Below, piece by piece: positions 44,430-53,329 of a DNA stretch of 64,000 bases. The stretch is from NCBI RefSeq assembly GCF_020511115.1, contig NZ_JAJAVH010000004.1, positions 62,001-126,000 on the forward strand, in the 5' to 3' direction. How positions within the stretch are numbered: position 1 is the stretch's first letter; every line of letters starts with the position of its first letter. Origin of the DNA: Luteimonas panaciterrae. GTDB taxonomy: Bacteria; Pseudomonadota; Gammaproteobacteria; Xanthomonadales; Xanthomonadaceae. Both the position numbers and the translations under genes were made by a program. The notes under the pieces are model-generated. The model was given only the letters and a program-made list of their open reading frames with translations, did no database searches and was not told where the DNA came from.

Positions 44430-45553
44430 TGCAGAGTGTCGAGCAGCAATACGCCGCCAAGCCGGCGCCGCAGCGGAACAGCACGATCGACATCGCCAAG
44501 GGGTTAATGATCCTGCTGGTGGTGTTCGCCCACAATCCGCTGCTGCTCCAGTACGAGAGTGAACTGCAGCGGGTGATCTTTTCCTTTCCGCTGGCGTTGT
44601 TCTTCCTGGTCACGGGATTCTTCCTGAAAGCGGACGCGCCGATGCCCGCCTTCGTGCGTTCGCGTGCGTCTTCGCTGCTGAAGCCATTCTTCGTCGTATT
44701 GCTGGCATTGGCAGTGATGAAGGTGGGCAAGCAGGTTCTGCTGCCGCCGGAAGGCGAGAGTCCGTTGGGCCTGAAATATTTCGCCGGAATCCTGTACGGC
44801 ACGGGCCCGACGATCGATTGGACGCCGCTCTGGTTCCTGCCCAGCCTGTTCGTCACCTCGGTCTTCAGCCTCGTGGTGCTGAAGCTGATCGGGAAGAGAC
44901 CCAGGATCATCGTGGCGCTGGCGGCGGCGCTGATCGTGATCGGTGCCACGGTCGCCAGTCATTTCTGGAGCGGCGGACTCTGCACGGAATCGGCAAAGGC
45001 GGCGGCGATTCTTCCAGGGCTGCCTTGGAGCCTGGACCTGTTGCCCATCACTGCGTCCTTCATGCTGATCGGATACGTGCTGGGGCCGTGGGCGAGGTCG
45101 TTCGAGTTCAATGCGCTTGGATTCGTGTTGTCGTTGGCGGCTTTTATCGCCATGCACGTGTTCTTCAACGAGACGATGGATCTCAATTGCAGAATCTATG
45201 GGAACATTTTCGTTTCCACGATCCAGGCCTATGCAGGAAGCTATCTCGCGCTCAGCGTGTCTTCGTTGCTCGGGCGGGTTCCGGTGTGCAGGACCTTGTT
45301 GACCTACATCGGCACGGGAACGATCTTCATCTTGCTTTTTCATGTCTACATCGAGAACACGTCGATCCGTGTCCTGTCCGCCTACCTGACGAATCCTTAT
45401 GCGATCGCGGCGCTGAGCTTCCTGGCGGCAAGCCTGGGTCCGTTGGTGATCATGGAAATCGCCAAACGCAGCGCGCTCCTGAGCGCGGCGCTACTTCCAA
45501 GGCAGCCGCAACGGCAGCGCGAAAGCCGGCCCGTCAACGACGCGGCGGGTTAG
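44426..45553 (+). CDS. acyltransferase family 3 membrane protein
   Basis: The ATG at 44426 overlaps the previous stop and follows AGGCAGGGGG; the protein has 375 residues and about ten membrane helices. The N-terminal IDIAKGLMILLVVFAHNPLL carries the family's early His, and FPLALFFLVTGFFLKADAPM follows. Acyltransferase 3 proteins (like GumF/GumG and OafA) add acetyl or other acyl groups to sugars at the membrane. In this operon it most likely acetylates the repeat unit. The final 20 residues are polar and cytoplasmic. Confidence 0.9.
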   Translation: MMQSVEQQYAAKPAPQRNSTIDIAKGLMILLVVFAHNPLLLQYESELQRVIFSFPLALFFLVTGFFLKADAPMPAFVRSRASSLLKPFFVVLLALAVMKVGKQVLLPPEGESPLGLKYFAGILYGTGPTIDWTPLWFLPSLFVTSVFSLVVLKLIGKRPRIIVALAAALIVIGATVASHFWSGGLCTESAKAAAILPGLPWSLDLLPITASFMLIGYVLGPWARSFEFNALGFVLSLAAFIAMHVFFNETMDLNCRIYGNIFVSTIQAYAGSYLALSVSSLLGRVPVCRTLLTYIGTGTIFILLFHVYIENTSIRVLSAYLTNPYAIAALSFLAASLGPLVIMEIAKRSALLSAALLPRQPQRQRESRPVNDAAG

Positions 45554-45561
45554 GAGCGAGC

Positions 45562-46572
45562 ATGAAGGTGATGGTATGCGGCGGTGCGGGGTATATCGGC
45601 TCGCATACGGTCGTGGAGCTGATCGCGAGCGGACATGCGGTGGTCGTGGTCGACAGTCATGCCAATTCGTCTCCGAAGGCGCTCGAGCGCGTGGAACGCA
45701 TCACCGGCGAGAAAGTGGAGAATGCGTGTGTGGATGTCCGTGACGCCGCCGCGCTCGCCGGCGTGTTTTCACGTCATGATTTCGATGCCGTGATCCACTT
45801 CGCGGCACTGAAGTCCGTCGGGGAATCCTGGCAGAAGCCGTTGACGTACTTCGACAACAACATCTCCGGCACCATCGTGCTGATGCAGGAGATGGCACGC
45901 GCGGGTGTGGGGAAGTTCGTGTTCAGTTCCTCCGCCACCGTGTACGGCGCGCCGGATTTCAGCCCGATCCCGGAATCGGCGGCGCTGCGAACCGCCAGTC
46001 CTTACGGGCGCACAAAACTGATCGCCGAGGAATTGATCGAAGAACTCAGCCATGTCGATCCGGGGTTCAAGGCCGCGGTACTGCGTTATTTCAATCCGGT
46101 CGGTGCCCACCAGAGTGGATTGATCGGAGAGGACCCGAGCGGAACTCCCAACAACCTCATGCCCTACATCTGCCAGGTGGCGGTGGGGCGGCGGCCATAC
46201 CTGCAGATTTTCGGCAACGACTATCCCACGCGCGATGGCACCGGTGTGCGCGATTACGTGCATGTCGTCGATCTCGCGCGTGCGCATGTGCGAGCCGTCG
46301 AGCATCTTGGCAAGGGCGGGGAGACGTTCACCGTCAATCTCGGCACCGGATGCGGCCACAGCGTGCTGGAGGTCGTCGCCGCGTTCGAACGAGTCAGCGG
46401 TCGGCAGGTGCCGCTGTCCTATGCGCCGAGACGCGCGGGTGATGTCGCGGAGTATTTCGCCTCGCCCGAACTGGCGCGTCGTCTGCTGGGTTGGAAGGCG
46501 GAATACGATCTGGACAGGATGTGCGAGGACGCGTGGCGCTGGCAGTCGATGTCCCCCGACGGATACGTTTGA
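45562..46572 (+). CDS. galE: UDP-glucose 4-epimerase
   Basis: The ATG at 45562 gives 336 residues, the normal GalE length. Marks are the NAD site MKVMVCGGAGYIGSHTVVEL, HFAALKSVGESWQKPLTYFD, the catalytic Ser region KFVFSSSATVYGAPD, the YxxxK pair in SPYGRTKLIAEE, LRYFNPVGAHQSGLIGEDP and GTGVRDYVHVVDLARAH. It interconverts UDP-glucose and UDP-galactose (or the GlcNAc forms). As the last gene of the plus-strand operon it suggests that the polymer contains galactose or GalNAc. It converges with the minus-strand group, 12 bp apart. Confidence 0.95.
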   Translation: MKVMVCGGAGYIGSHTVVELIASGHAVVVVDSHANSSPKALERVERITGEKVENACVDVRDAAALAGVFSRHDFDAVIHFAALKSVGESWQKPLTYFDNNISGTIVLMQEMARAGVGKFVFSSSATVYGAPDFSPIPESAALRTASPYGRTKLIAEELIEELSHVDPGFKAAVLRYFNPVGAHQSGLIGEDPSGTPNNLMPYICQVAVGRRPYLQIFGNDYPTRDGTGVRDYVHVVDLARAHVRAVEHLGKGGETFTVNLGTGCGHSVLEVVAAFERVSGRQVPLSYAPRRAGDVAEYFASPELARRLLGWKAEYDLDRMCEDAWRWQSMSPDGYV

Positions 46573-46584
46573 TCGGAAGCGGAC

Positions 46585-47742
46585 TCAATTTCCCGTTTGC
46601 TTGACCGGGAGCGCAGGGCTTTCTCCGGCTTGAATCGGCGGTCTGCTCTTCAAGCGAATCTTGAGCTCATGCTTGAGTCTGAGGAACGCGGCATAGGGCA
46701 TCCCTTTCCAGGACAAGGCGGTCGTCAGCTCGTACAGCGGAAGTTCTTCGGGTCTGAAACCCTTCTTGTACGGGTAGTCGCCGATGGTGAAATCGAAATC
46801 CCGCACACCCTGCGCATGCAGTGCCGCCATCGTGCGTTCGATCACCAGACGGCCGGGCGAACAGTTGCGCCACTCGCCGCCAGCGTTGCCGATGCGGATC
46901 ATCGCGTAATGATGATCGCGGCGCACGCCTAGCAGAGCACCGACGACTTCGTCGCCAGCGATCAATGCGCTCAGCACGGTATCGCCGGAAGCGAGGCCAT
47001 CGACGATCAGGCGGCGATAGAAATCGCGATATCCCGGCTCGTCGAGGATATAGGCCCAGCCCTTGTTGGCGATCGCGCTGCGCTGATAGGTCTCAAGCGC
47101 GTCCATGATCCGTGTCGCGTCGGCGATGTCGGTGATCAGGCGGAATTCGGCATCCGGATGGCGGGTGAAGACGCGCCACGATCGCTCCAGCTCCTTGCGA
47201 TGGGTCTTCTCGCGACTGAAACGCCAGGCATCGAAATCTCCATCGACCGTGACGAGGTTTCCGAACAGGGACGACGGACGCGTGCCGCGCAATCGCTGCA
47301 AGGGATTGGGCCGTCCGCCCACGAGCGCGGGCATCTTGTGAGCGCAAAACACGTCCGCGGATGGCAGCGCGCGTCGCAACGCCGCGAACATGGCGCGCAC
47401 GTGTTCGGGGTCATCGGGACAATCGACAGCCAGCAGCGGAGCGACGTAGTCCGTGACACCGAGATCCGCGAACTCGATCCGGCGCAGCCCGCCACGGCGA
47501 TGCAGCAGCAACGGCAGGGCCATCAATGGCCGGCCGTCATCACGACGCACGATGCTGGCAAACAAAGGCTGCCGGCCGGGTTGCGCGCCAAGCGTGGCAT
47601 ACCAGGCAGTGAGCCATCGCGGCGTCTGGAACAAACCAGCCGTGAGATCGCCAGCCGCGATCCATTCGTGCCAGCGGACGATGGCGGAGGCGGGATTGGT
47701 GTCGACTGTCGCGAGATAACAATCGACGGTCGAAGGACTCAC
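46585..47742 (-). CDS. GNAT/FemAB-type acyltransferase (BioF2-like, CelD family)
   Basis: A GTG at 47742 overlaps the upstream stop (GTGA) and gives 385 residues; the longer upstream frame lies inside the neighbour gene. The fold is a double GNAT of the Acetyltransf_6 type: an N-terminal LFQTPRWLTAWYATLGAQPG with LPLLLHRRGGLRRIEFADLG, a central FSREKTHRKELERSWRVFTR, and the C-terminal GDEVVGALLGVRRDHHYAMI and SPGRLVIERTMAALHAQGVR. IGDYPYKKGFRPEE closes the domain. Such proteins sit in many exopolysaccharide loci and probably transfer acyl or aminoacyl groups. It is co-translated with the JmjC-like gene. Confidence 0.85.
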   Translation of the reverse strand: MSPSTVDCYLATVDTNPASAIVRWHEWIAAGDLTAGLFQTPRWLTAWYATLGAQPGRQPLFASIVRRDDGRPLMALPLLLHRRGGLRRIEFADLGVTDYVAPLLAVDCPDDPEHVRAMFAALRRALPSADVFCAHKMPALVGGRPNPLQRLRGTRPSSLFGNLVTVDGDFDAWRFSREKTHRKELERSWRVFTRHPDAEFRLITDIADATRIMDALETYQRSAIANKGWAYILDEPGYRDFYRRLIVDGLASGDTVLSALIAGDEVVGALLGVRRDHHYAMIRIGNAGGEWRNCSPGRLVIERTMAALHAQGVRDFDFTIGDYPYKKGFRPEELPLYELTTALSWKGMPYAAFLRLKHELKIRLKSRPPIQAGESPALPVKQTGN

Positions 47743-48707
47743 GCCGCGTGTCCTTCGTTCGCCAGTGCCGAACCGAGGTCGATGATGCCGCCTGGAGTAT
47801 CGGGGTCGAGGCGGAAATCGATCGGACGGGCGTGCTTCCGCAGCACGTCCAGGCGGCCGCTGCGACGCCACAACGCTTGCAATGCGGTCTTGGCATGGAA
47901 AGCACCGCCCGTGATCGCGCGCGATCGCGGCGCGTGGCCGAAGTTGTGGCGCAGGATGCCGTTGGCGAGATTGACGATGTGCTTGCGGCGGATGTCCTGG
48001 GTCCAGTATTCCAAGGTCATCGAGACGTTGAGGCAGTCGTGGTTCTCGATCCGGTGCGGTGCATTGAGCGGCCAGAATAGTCCCTGGCCCGGCTCCAGTT
48101 CGAAGACTTCCGCTTCCGCGTCGAAAGCGGGGTCATAGCGCAGCCCGACTTCCAGTTGTTTGAGCGCGATGTTCTCCAATCCTTCCTCGGTGAGGAAAGG
48201 CGCGCGCGGCGGATAGATGTAGATGCGCTTCCTGCCCTGCAGTTGCAGCAGGCCCTGGCCGGGCAGATCGGCGTGGTAGTAGACCTGCGCGCCCGGGGAG
48301 GACACCAGGATGCCCATGAGGTGGTCGTAGCTGGAAACCGGCGGCGCCAGCGCGTGCGCTTCCGTGAAAATTCCGGTCACCAGCTCGCGCAGCTGTGGAA
48401 CCACTTCGGGAGCATTGCGCAGGTTCAACCACAGCCTGCCGTGCTCGATCGCATCCAGTACTTGCTGGCCGGAGAGCGCGCCGATATCGCCTTCGCGCCA
48501 GACCCGTCTGCCTCCCGCGCCTTGTTCGCCCATGTGCACGATGGCGTAATGCTCGCGTGGATAGCGTTCGATCAGAGCGGAGAGGCCGTCGCGCGCGAAG
48601 CGCGGGTCGAGGTGCAGGCGGTGCTGGAACAGATGCGGCCGCAACTGCCACTGTCGTGGCGAATCGGCGCTCAGCGAGGTCAGCGGGACGCTTGTGCTGT
48701 TAGCCAT
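47739..48707 (-). CDS. cupin-like / JmjC-domain Fe(II)-2-oxoglutarate oxygenase-like protein
   Basis: The 322-residue protein has a jelly-roll core with metal-ligand candidates: the HxD pair in QVYYHADLPGQGLLQLQG and the distal His in WPLNAPHRIENHDCLNVSM. Other text is RKRIYIYPPRAPFLTEEGLE and SSYDHLMGILVSSPGA. This resembles cupin_8/JmjC hydroxylases, which use 2-oxoglutarate and oxygen to hydroxylate proteins or small molecules. Its position, coupled by GTGA overlap to an acyltransferase gene and 90 bp downstream of the flippase gene, is unusual. The substrate is unknown; a role in decorating the polymer or a nucleotide sugar is inference. Confidence 0.82.
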   Translation of the reverse strand: MANSTSVPLTSLSADSPRQWQLRPHLFQHRLHLDPRFARDGLSALIERYPREHYAIVHMGEQGAGGRRVWREGDIGALSGQQVLDAIEHGRLWLNLRNAPEVVPQLRELVTGIFTEAHALAPPVSSYDHLMGILVSSPGAQVYYHADLPGQGLLQLQGRKRIYIYPPRAPFLTEEGLENIALKQLEVGLRYDPAFDAEAEVFELEPGQGLFWPLNAPHRIENHDCLNVSMTLEYWTQDIRRKHIVNLANGILRHNFGHAPRSRAITGGAFHAKTALQALWRRSGRLDVLRKHARPIDFRLDPDTPGGIIDLGSALANEGHAA

Positions 48708-48797
48708 GAACCTTCAACTCCCTGATGCTGTGTGTCGCATTTGCGATGAAGAAGACGTGACGCGGTTGTTGCCTTCCATGATGGAAGTGCATGAAAT

Positions 48798-50213
48798 TCA
48801 GAGCGTGCGCAGCTTTCCCAGATGGCCGCGATAACCGAGCGCGAGCGTGGCGATGTACACCAGGCCTCCCAAGGCGACGGCCGCGAGCAATTGCATCCAG
48901 CCAGTCAGCGGTGGCAGCACGGACAACGCGAGCGACATCACGGCGGTCGCCAGCACGATGCGGAGCAGGTGGCGGCCCGGGAACGGCATCTTCAATCTGC
49001 CGATCGCGATCGCGAAGGCGAGCAGGGCGCCGACCGACACCGCGATCAGCGCGCCCCAGGCCGCGCCCACCACGCCGAGGGTGCGCAATCCGACCGCGGC
49101 ACCGATCAGGAACAGCAGCGTTTCCAGGATGTCGAGCGCCAGCGTCCAATTGGTTTTCTGCGCGAGCAGGAACGCCTGGTTGGCGAAGTGACTGCGCAGG
49201 TTCTTGACCAGGCCCGCGAGTGCGGCCAGTGGCAGGATTTGCAACGTCACCGCCACGTAGGGCTCGGACACCGCGACTTTCGTCAGTGCGGGCGTCAGCA
49301 GGATCAACCCCGCGACAGTCGGTAGCAGCACACTGCACAGCAGTACGCCGTTCAAGGACAGCTGATGCATCGCGCGATCACGCGCGCCGCTGGCTTCCAG
49401 CCGCAGAGCGAGAGGAAACGCGGCCGCCGTGACCAGCATCGCCGCGAACGAGCAGGCGCGCTGTCCCAGCGTCCAGCCCACCGAGAACATGCCCACCGCG
49501 GCGATGCCCAGCTCGTGTTCCACCACGAAGCGGCTGCCATTGCCGGGCACCCATGCGAGCAGGCCGCTGGCGGCCAGCGGCAGTCCATAGCGATAGGCGT
49601 GATGCAGTGTCGCCGGATCGGCGGCCTGCAAGCGAAAATTCACGCGCAGCTTGGGAAGGGCTAGGATCAGCGAAATCGTCTGCGCGATCGCATACGACGC
49701 CAGCACATGCATCGGCTCCACCGGCACCAGACTGGCCCAGAGCACGCCGATCAGCAGACCAACCACCGGGCCGACGGTCTGCAGCACGGTATAAGTGCCG
49801 ACGATGCCATCGGCACGGGCACGTTCGGCCAGATGCGTGCAGTACGAGCGCGTGAAGGAGAAAGCGAACAGAACAACCAGCAGTTCGCGGCTGGGCCATT
49901 CGTGCATGACGTAGCGCATCAGCATCAGCAGCGCGGCCGCCTGCAGCATCGCATTGGCGAGGAACAGCCGTGTCTCTATGACGTCCATCCGCTGTCGCAA
50001 AGCGGTATCGGCGCTGGGCAGGAATCGCAGCAGGAAGTACGACCAGAACGACAGCAGCAACAGATACACCGCTTCCTGCGCCGCCATCGCAAGCGTGAAC
50101 AGGCCGAATGCGTCGGGATCGAGCCAGTGCGTCCACAGCACGATGGCCACGAGCTGCGCCAGCGGCCCCAACAACTGGGCCGGCAGGTACAGGACGGTTT
50201 GACGGATCAGCAC
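48798..50213 (-). CDS. oligosaccharide flippase (Wzx/MOP superfamily)
   Basis: The 471-residue protein has about 12-14 membrane helices of the polysaccharide transporter family: LLGPLAQLVAIVLWTHWLDP at the N-terminus, GLPLAASGLLAWVPGNGSRF in the middle, and LLPTVAGLILLTPALTKVAV. It should flip the undecaprenyl-linked repeat unit to the periplasm before polymerisation. It is the only Wzx candidate, though it is on the opposite strand to the rest of the locus, heading a group with the JmjC-like and GNAT genes. Confidence 0.9.
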   Translation of the reverse strand: MLIRQTVLYLPAQLLGPLAQLVAIVLWTHWLDPDAFGLFTLAMAAQEAVYLLLLSFWSYFLLRFLPSADTALRQRMDVIETRLFLANAMLQAAALLMLMRYVMHEWPSRELLVVLFAFSFTRSYCTHLAERARADGIVGTYTVLQTVGPVVGLLIGVLWASLVPVEPMHVLASYAIAQTISLILALPKLRVNFRLQAADPATLHHAYRYGLPLAASGLLAWVPGNGSRFVVEHELGIAAVGMFSVGWTLGQRACSFAAMLVTAAAFPLALRLEASGARDRAMHQLSLNGVLLCSVLLPTVAGLILLTPALTKVAVSEPYVAVTLQILPLAALAGLVKNLRSHFANQAFLLAQKTNWTLALDILETLLFLIGAAVGLRTLGVVGAAWGALIAVSVGALLAFAIAIGRLKMPFPGRHLLRIVLATAVMSLALSVLPPLTGWMQLLAAVALGGLVYIATLALGYRGHLGKLRTL

Positions 50214-50505
50214 GTCGCCACGCCGGCTTCGACAAGACGCGACATCGTGCCGGTGATGAGGTCACTGCCCAAGGTGGGTTCGAGCAGCTTTCCGATATTT
50301 CCCATGCATTGACAGCGCGGCCAGGAGAGTGATGATTATCACATTTTTGACGCCCGTAAACGGGCGCTGACGTCGGCCGTCAAGGCGTTCATCGAACGTG
50401 GTTCCAGTCCGTCGTTTTGCCCGAGAAGCCGTCGGCGAGCCGTGAAACGGCCAGTCGGTTGCTGAACGTGCCGAGGGTTTCGCTAGCCGCGTTGCACGCG
50501 ACGTG
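50214..50505. other. 292-bp gap upstream of the flippase gene
   Basis: It should contain the promoter of the wzx group (minus strand). An AT-rich stretch GTGATAATCATC and a CGCCCG/CGGGCG hairpin (50351-50356 with 50361-50366) are visible. No T-tract follows the hairpin in either direction, so it is not a clear terminator. No gene is seen. Confidence 0.45.
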
Positions 50506-50817
50506 TCAGGGAGCTTCGCCTTTGGCGACGGAGAGCAGCAGGCGCACGAACGTCAGCGTCTGCGCGCTGATCCGGCCGCAGCCGACGCAGCCCCTGTCGT
50601 CATATTCGTCGGAGACCCGCTGCAGCGCGCCTCGCAATTCCTCAGCGATCTTTTGCTCGCCGGAGAGCAGGGCGCGCAGCGGATGTTCAGGCGAGCCGTC
50701 GCCGGTCAGGTCGACATCGCCGGCATAGTTGCAGTCCAGCGATACCGAGCCGTCCGAGAAATGGGTCGCGACGTAGGTCACCTCGCGGCGCGCCAATACG
50801 CTTTTGTCGTGCTTCAA
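50506..50817 (-). CDS. small hypothetical protein with C-terminal Cys pair
   Basis: I do not recognise this protein. A TTG at 50817 has a strong GGGGGGAAGG ribosome site and gives 103 residues (LKHDKSVLARREVTYVATHF). An ATG at 50871 would give 121 residues but lacks a ribosome site. The central DCNYAGDVDLTGDGSPEHPL and the late YDDRGCVGCGRI, with a CxxC, could bind a metal. The end is LTFVRLLLSVAKGEAP. It stands alone between the flippase leader and the methyltransferase gene. Confidence 0.6.
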   Translation of the reverse strand: MKHDKSVLARREVTYVATHFSDGSVSLDCNYAGDVDLTGDGSPEHPLRALLSGEQKIAEELRGALQRVSDEYDDRGCVGCGRISAQTLTFVRLLLSVAKGEAP

Positions 50818-50956
50818 TGGCCTTCCCCCCTGTAGCAGGCCCAGTGTAAGCAATCCCTGGAAGCGCGACATCCATCCGTATCGCGTGCCGGTGAGAAACG
50901 CCGGTATCGGGGGAGATTGGGGGATTATCGAAGCGGTTCCATCCTGTTGAGTGGGC

Positions 50957-51547
50957 TCAGAACACCGGAAAGCGGAACGGCATGCGTCGTGAAATCCGAT
51001 AAACGGCGGCGGGCGGCACATTGAACAGGGTTCCGCCGATGCGGGTCGCCTTCAATCCGAGGCGGTCCAGCACCGCGCGCGACACCGGGCAGCGCGGCCC
51101 GTACGTGAACTGATAGAACGCTGCGCCCGGCCGGGCATAGCCGAAGGCGCCGGCGAGGATCGCGATGACCTTGCGCGTGGGCATGGAGAGCAACGGCAAC
51201 CCGCTGACGATGGCGCCGACCGGCGTGCCTTCGAAGATCCTGTCCTGGGCGAGACGGGCGGCATCCATCCTCAGAACGCGCGTGCCGCGGAACCTGTGCT
51301 CGAGCAGCTGCGCGAAGTCGGGCGCCGATTCGACCAGGGTGAGGGCACTCTCGTCGACGCCGCGGGCCAGCAACGCGCGCGTGAACGCGCCGGTGCCCGC
51401 GCCGAGTTCGAGAACGGCACCGGATCGCGGCGACACTTCACTCGTGATGAGTTCCGCGAGCGCGTTGCCTGATGGAGCCACCGCGGCGATCTGCAACGGA
51501 CTGGTGATCCAGGCGCGGAAGAAGGGAAAGAAGTCGGCGGTGGACAT
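50957..51547 (-). CDS. class I SAM-dependent methyltransferase (phospholipid N-methyltransferase-like)
   Basis: The 196-residue protein begins MSTADFFPFFRAWITSPLQI, as PmtA-like methyltransferases do. The SAM motif I is VLELGAGTGAFTRALLARG, followed by VESAPDFAQLLEHRFRGTRV and SGLPLLSMP, then a YQFTYGPRCPVSRAVLDRLG-type C-terminal strand. PmtA enzymes methylate phosphatidylethanolamine toward phosphatidylcholine; rRNA KsgA-like relatives are the alternative, but the SGLPLLSMP text favours PmtA. It lies 21 bp downstream of the SDR gene and is probably co-transcribed. Confidence 0.85.
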   Translation of the reverse strand: MSTADFFPFFRAWITSPLQIAAVAPSGNALAELITSEVSPRSGAVLELGAGTGAFTRALLARGVDESALTLVESAPDFAQLLEHRFRGTRVLRMDAARLAQDRIFEGTPVGAIVSGLPLLSMPTRKVIAILAGAFGYARPGAAFYQFTYGPRCPVSRAVLDRLGLKATRIGGTLFNVPPAAVYRISRRMPFRFPVF

Positions 51548-51568
51548 CGGACGCGGTTCCCGTGGCTT

Positions 51569-52486
51569 TCAGAAGGTGGGCGATACGCCGGTGAGGCGTT
51601 CCGAAAGCTCCCAGAGCTTTCGGGCGAGTTCGGCATCCCGTGCCGAGGCGACAGGCTGGACGAAGGTGGGGTGTCCCTTCTTTTCGTTGCGTCCGTCCGG
51701 CCCGATGAACTGGCCGCTTTCGACATCGGGCGCGGTCGTCGCGTAAAGCAGATTCAGTGCGCCCATCTCGGCGCTTTGCGCCAGCAGGCGATTGCCGATG
51801 CGCATGAAGAGATGAAGCAGGCCGGTCGGGCCGCTGAGCTGCAGATTGGTGGCCGAATAACCGGGATGCGCGAGGATGCTGCGGATCGGCAGCCCGGCCG
51901 ATCGCAGTCTGCGATCGAGTTCCAGGCCGAACAGGACATTGGCGAATTTCGACTGCGCGTAGAACGCCACGCGGCCGTAATGTCTGGTGCCGTCGAGATC
52001 GTCGAAATGGATCGTGCCGCGCTTGTGCAGATCGGACGATACCGTGATCACGCGCGGGTCACGGCCCGCTTTCAATCGCTCGAGCAGCAATCCGGTCAGC
52101 GCGAAGTGCGCGAGATGATTGACGCCGAATTGCAGTTCAAATCCCTGCCGCGTGAGCGAGCGCGGCGGCATCATGATGCCCGCGTTGTTCACGAGCACAT
52201 CGATGGGCGTGCGTTCGGCGAGAAGGCCGCGCGCGAAGGCCTTGACCTGATCGAGATCGGCAAGATCGAGCAGACGCACGTCCAGCCGTGCGCCACGCAC
52301 CTGGGATCGGATGCGTTCGGCGGCTTGCCGGCCCTTGGTCTCGTCGCGGACCGCCATCAGGACGCGCGCGCCGCGTCGGGCGAGTTCGAGGCTGGTGACG
52401 TAACCGAGGCCGCTGTTGGCGCCGGTGACGAGGATGGTGCGTCCGGATTGGTCCAGGATGTTTTCGGCGGTCCAGGGAGTCATCAT
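51569..52486 (-). CDS. SDR family oxidoreductase (retinol-dehydrogenase-like)
   Basis: The 305-residue classical SDR shows TILVTGANSGLGYVTSLELA for NAD(P) binding, LLDLADLDQVKAFA, DVLVNNAGIMMPPRS, VITVSSDLHKRG with the catalytic Ser and YAQSKFANVLFGLEL with Tyr and Lys, then HPGYSATNLQ. It belongs to the group close to WW-domain oxidoreductases and retinol dehydrogenases; bacterial substrates are mostly unknown. It is divergently transcribed from a TetR gene across 111 bp and followed by the methyltransferase gene. The TetR protein probably controls it. Confidence 0.9.
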   Translation of the reverse strand: MMTPWTAENILDQSGRTILVTGANSGLGYVTSLELARRGARVLMAVRDETKGRQAAERIRSQVRGARLDVRLLDLADLDQVKAFARGLLAERTPIDVLVNNAGIMMPPRSLTRQGFELQFGVNHLAHFALTGLLLERLKAGRDPRVITVSSDLHKRGTIHFDDLDGTRHYGRVAFYAQSKFANVLFGLELDRRLRSAGLPIRSILAHPGYSATNLQLSGPTGLLHLFMRIGNRLLAQSAEMGALNLLYATTAPDVESGQFIGPDGRNEKKGHPTFVQPVASARDAELARKLWELSERLTGVSPTF

Positions 52487-52540
52487 TGCCTCGATCGGGA
52501 GTCCGGGGTGTCGGCACGCCTGACTGAATCTTCGGGAAGA

Positions 52541-52593
52541 ATCTAAACAGTGTTAAATTGCATCATGACAGATAATTTGAACGATGTATAGAT
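52541..52593. promoter_or_regulatory. imperfect dyad, candidate TetR operator
   Basis: In the AT-rich SDR/tetR gap, GTTAAATT (52552-52559) and AATTTGAAC (52574-52582) form an imperfect dyad, framed by ATCTA (52541-52545) and TAGAT (52589-52593). Its place just before the TetR start suits an autoregulatory operator; this is a visual guess. Confidence 0.4.
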
Positions 52594-52597
52594 TGAG

Positions 52598-53245
52598 ATG
52601 GTGGCGATGAAACCTTCCTCGTCCGGCGGCTCTGGCGGACCCCGCGACAGCTATCACCACGGCGCGCTGCGCGATGCCCTGATCGTGGCGGCGGACCAGA
52701 TCCTGGAAGAGCGCGGCCCCGAAGGGTTTTCGCTGCGGGAGGCCGCGCGCCGGGCGGGCGTGTCCGCGGGAGCGCCGGCGCATCATTTCGGCAGCACGGC
52801 CGGGCTGCTAACCGAGGTCGCCATCCTGGGATTCGACGGCCTCCGCAATGCACTACACGAAGCGGGCGAGGCGGCATCGACGCCGGGCGCCCGCTTGCGC
52901 GCACAAGGCGTCGCCTACGTGTGCTTCGCACTCGCGCATCGGGGGCGTTTCCAGTTGATGTTCCGTCACGACTTGCTGCAGCCCGACAACGAACGTCTGG
53001 AGTCCGTCGGAAGCGCCGCGCTCGCCGAACTCGAAACCAGCATCCGGACCTATCTCGGCGCCGACAAAACCGCGAACCCGAAGGTGTTGCGCGCGATGGT
53101 GCTCAATGCCTGGTCGACCGTGCATGGATTCGCGCATCTCGCGCTCGACGGCAAGTTTTCCTCATTCGCGCACCCGCAGTCGTTGAACGATTTCGTGTCG
53201 GAGACCTTGGACGAGATGCTCGGGATCGCCTGGCCCGACTCATGA
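52598..53245 (+). CDS. TetR/AcrR family transcriptional regulator
   Basis: The 215-residue protein has an N-terminal TetR HTH: DSYHHGALRDALIVAADQIL, ERGPEGFSLREAARRAGVSA and GAPAHHFGSTAGLLTEVAIL. The C-terminal domain (AHRGRFQLMFRHDLLQPDNE, LNAWSTVHGFAHLALDGKF) is of the WHG type seen in many TetR proteins. A start at 52607 is possible. It probably represses the divergent SDR-methyltransferase operon and itself. Confidence 0.92.
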   Translation: MVAMKPSSSGGSGGPRDSYHHGALRDALIVAADQILEERGPEGFSLREAARRAGVSAGAPAHHFGSTAGLLTEVAILGFDGLRNALHEAGEAASTPGARLRAQGVAYVCFALAHRGRFQLMFRHDLLQPDNERLESVGSAALAELETSIRTYLGADKTANPKVLRAMVLNAWSTVHGFAHLALDGKFSSFAHPQSLNDFVSETLDEMLGIAWPDS

Positions 53246-53329
53246 AACGTCGTGCGTTGGACACGATGCATCGCCGCGCACGGCGTGGCGTCTATCCAGA
53301 TACATCGGCGATATGGTGAGATTGTTCGC

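Noticed and set aside
44818-45561. Upstream extension of the galE frame
   Set aside because: It lies inside the acyltransferase gene; the GalE Rossmann motif begins exactly at the ATG at 45562.
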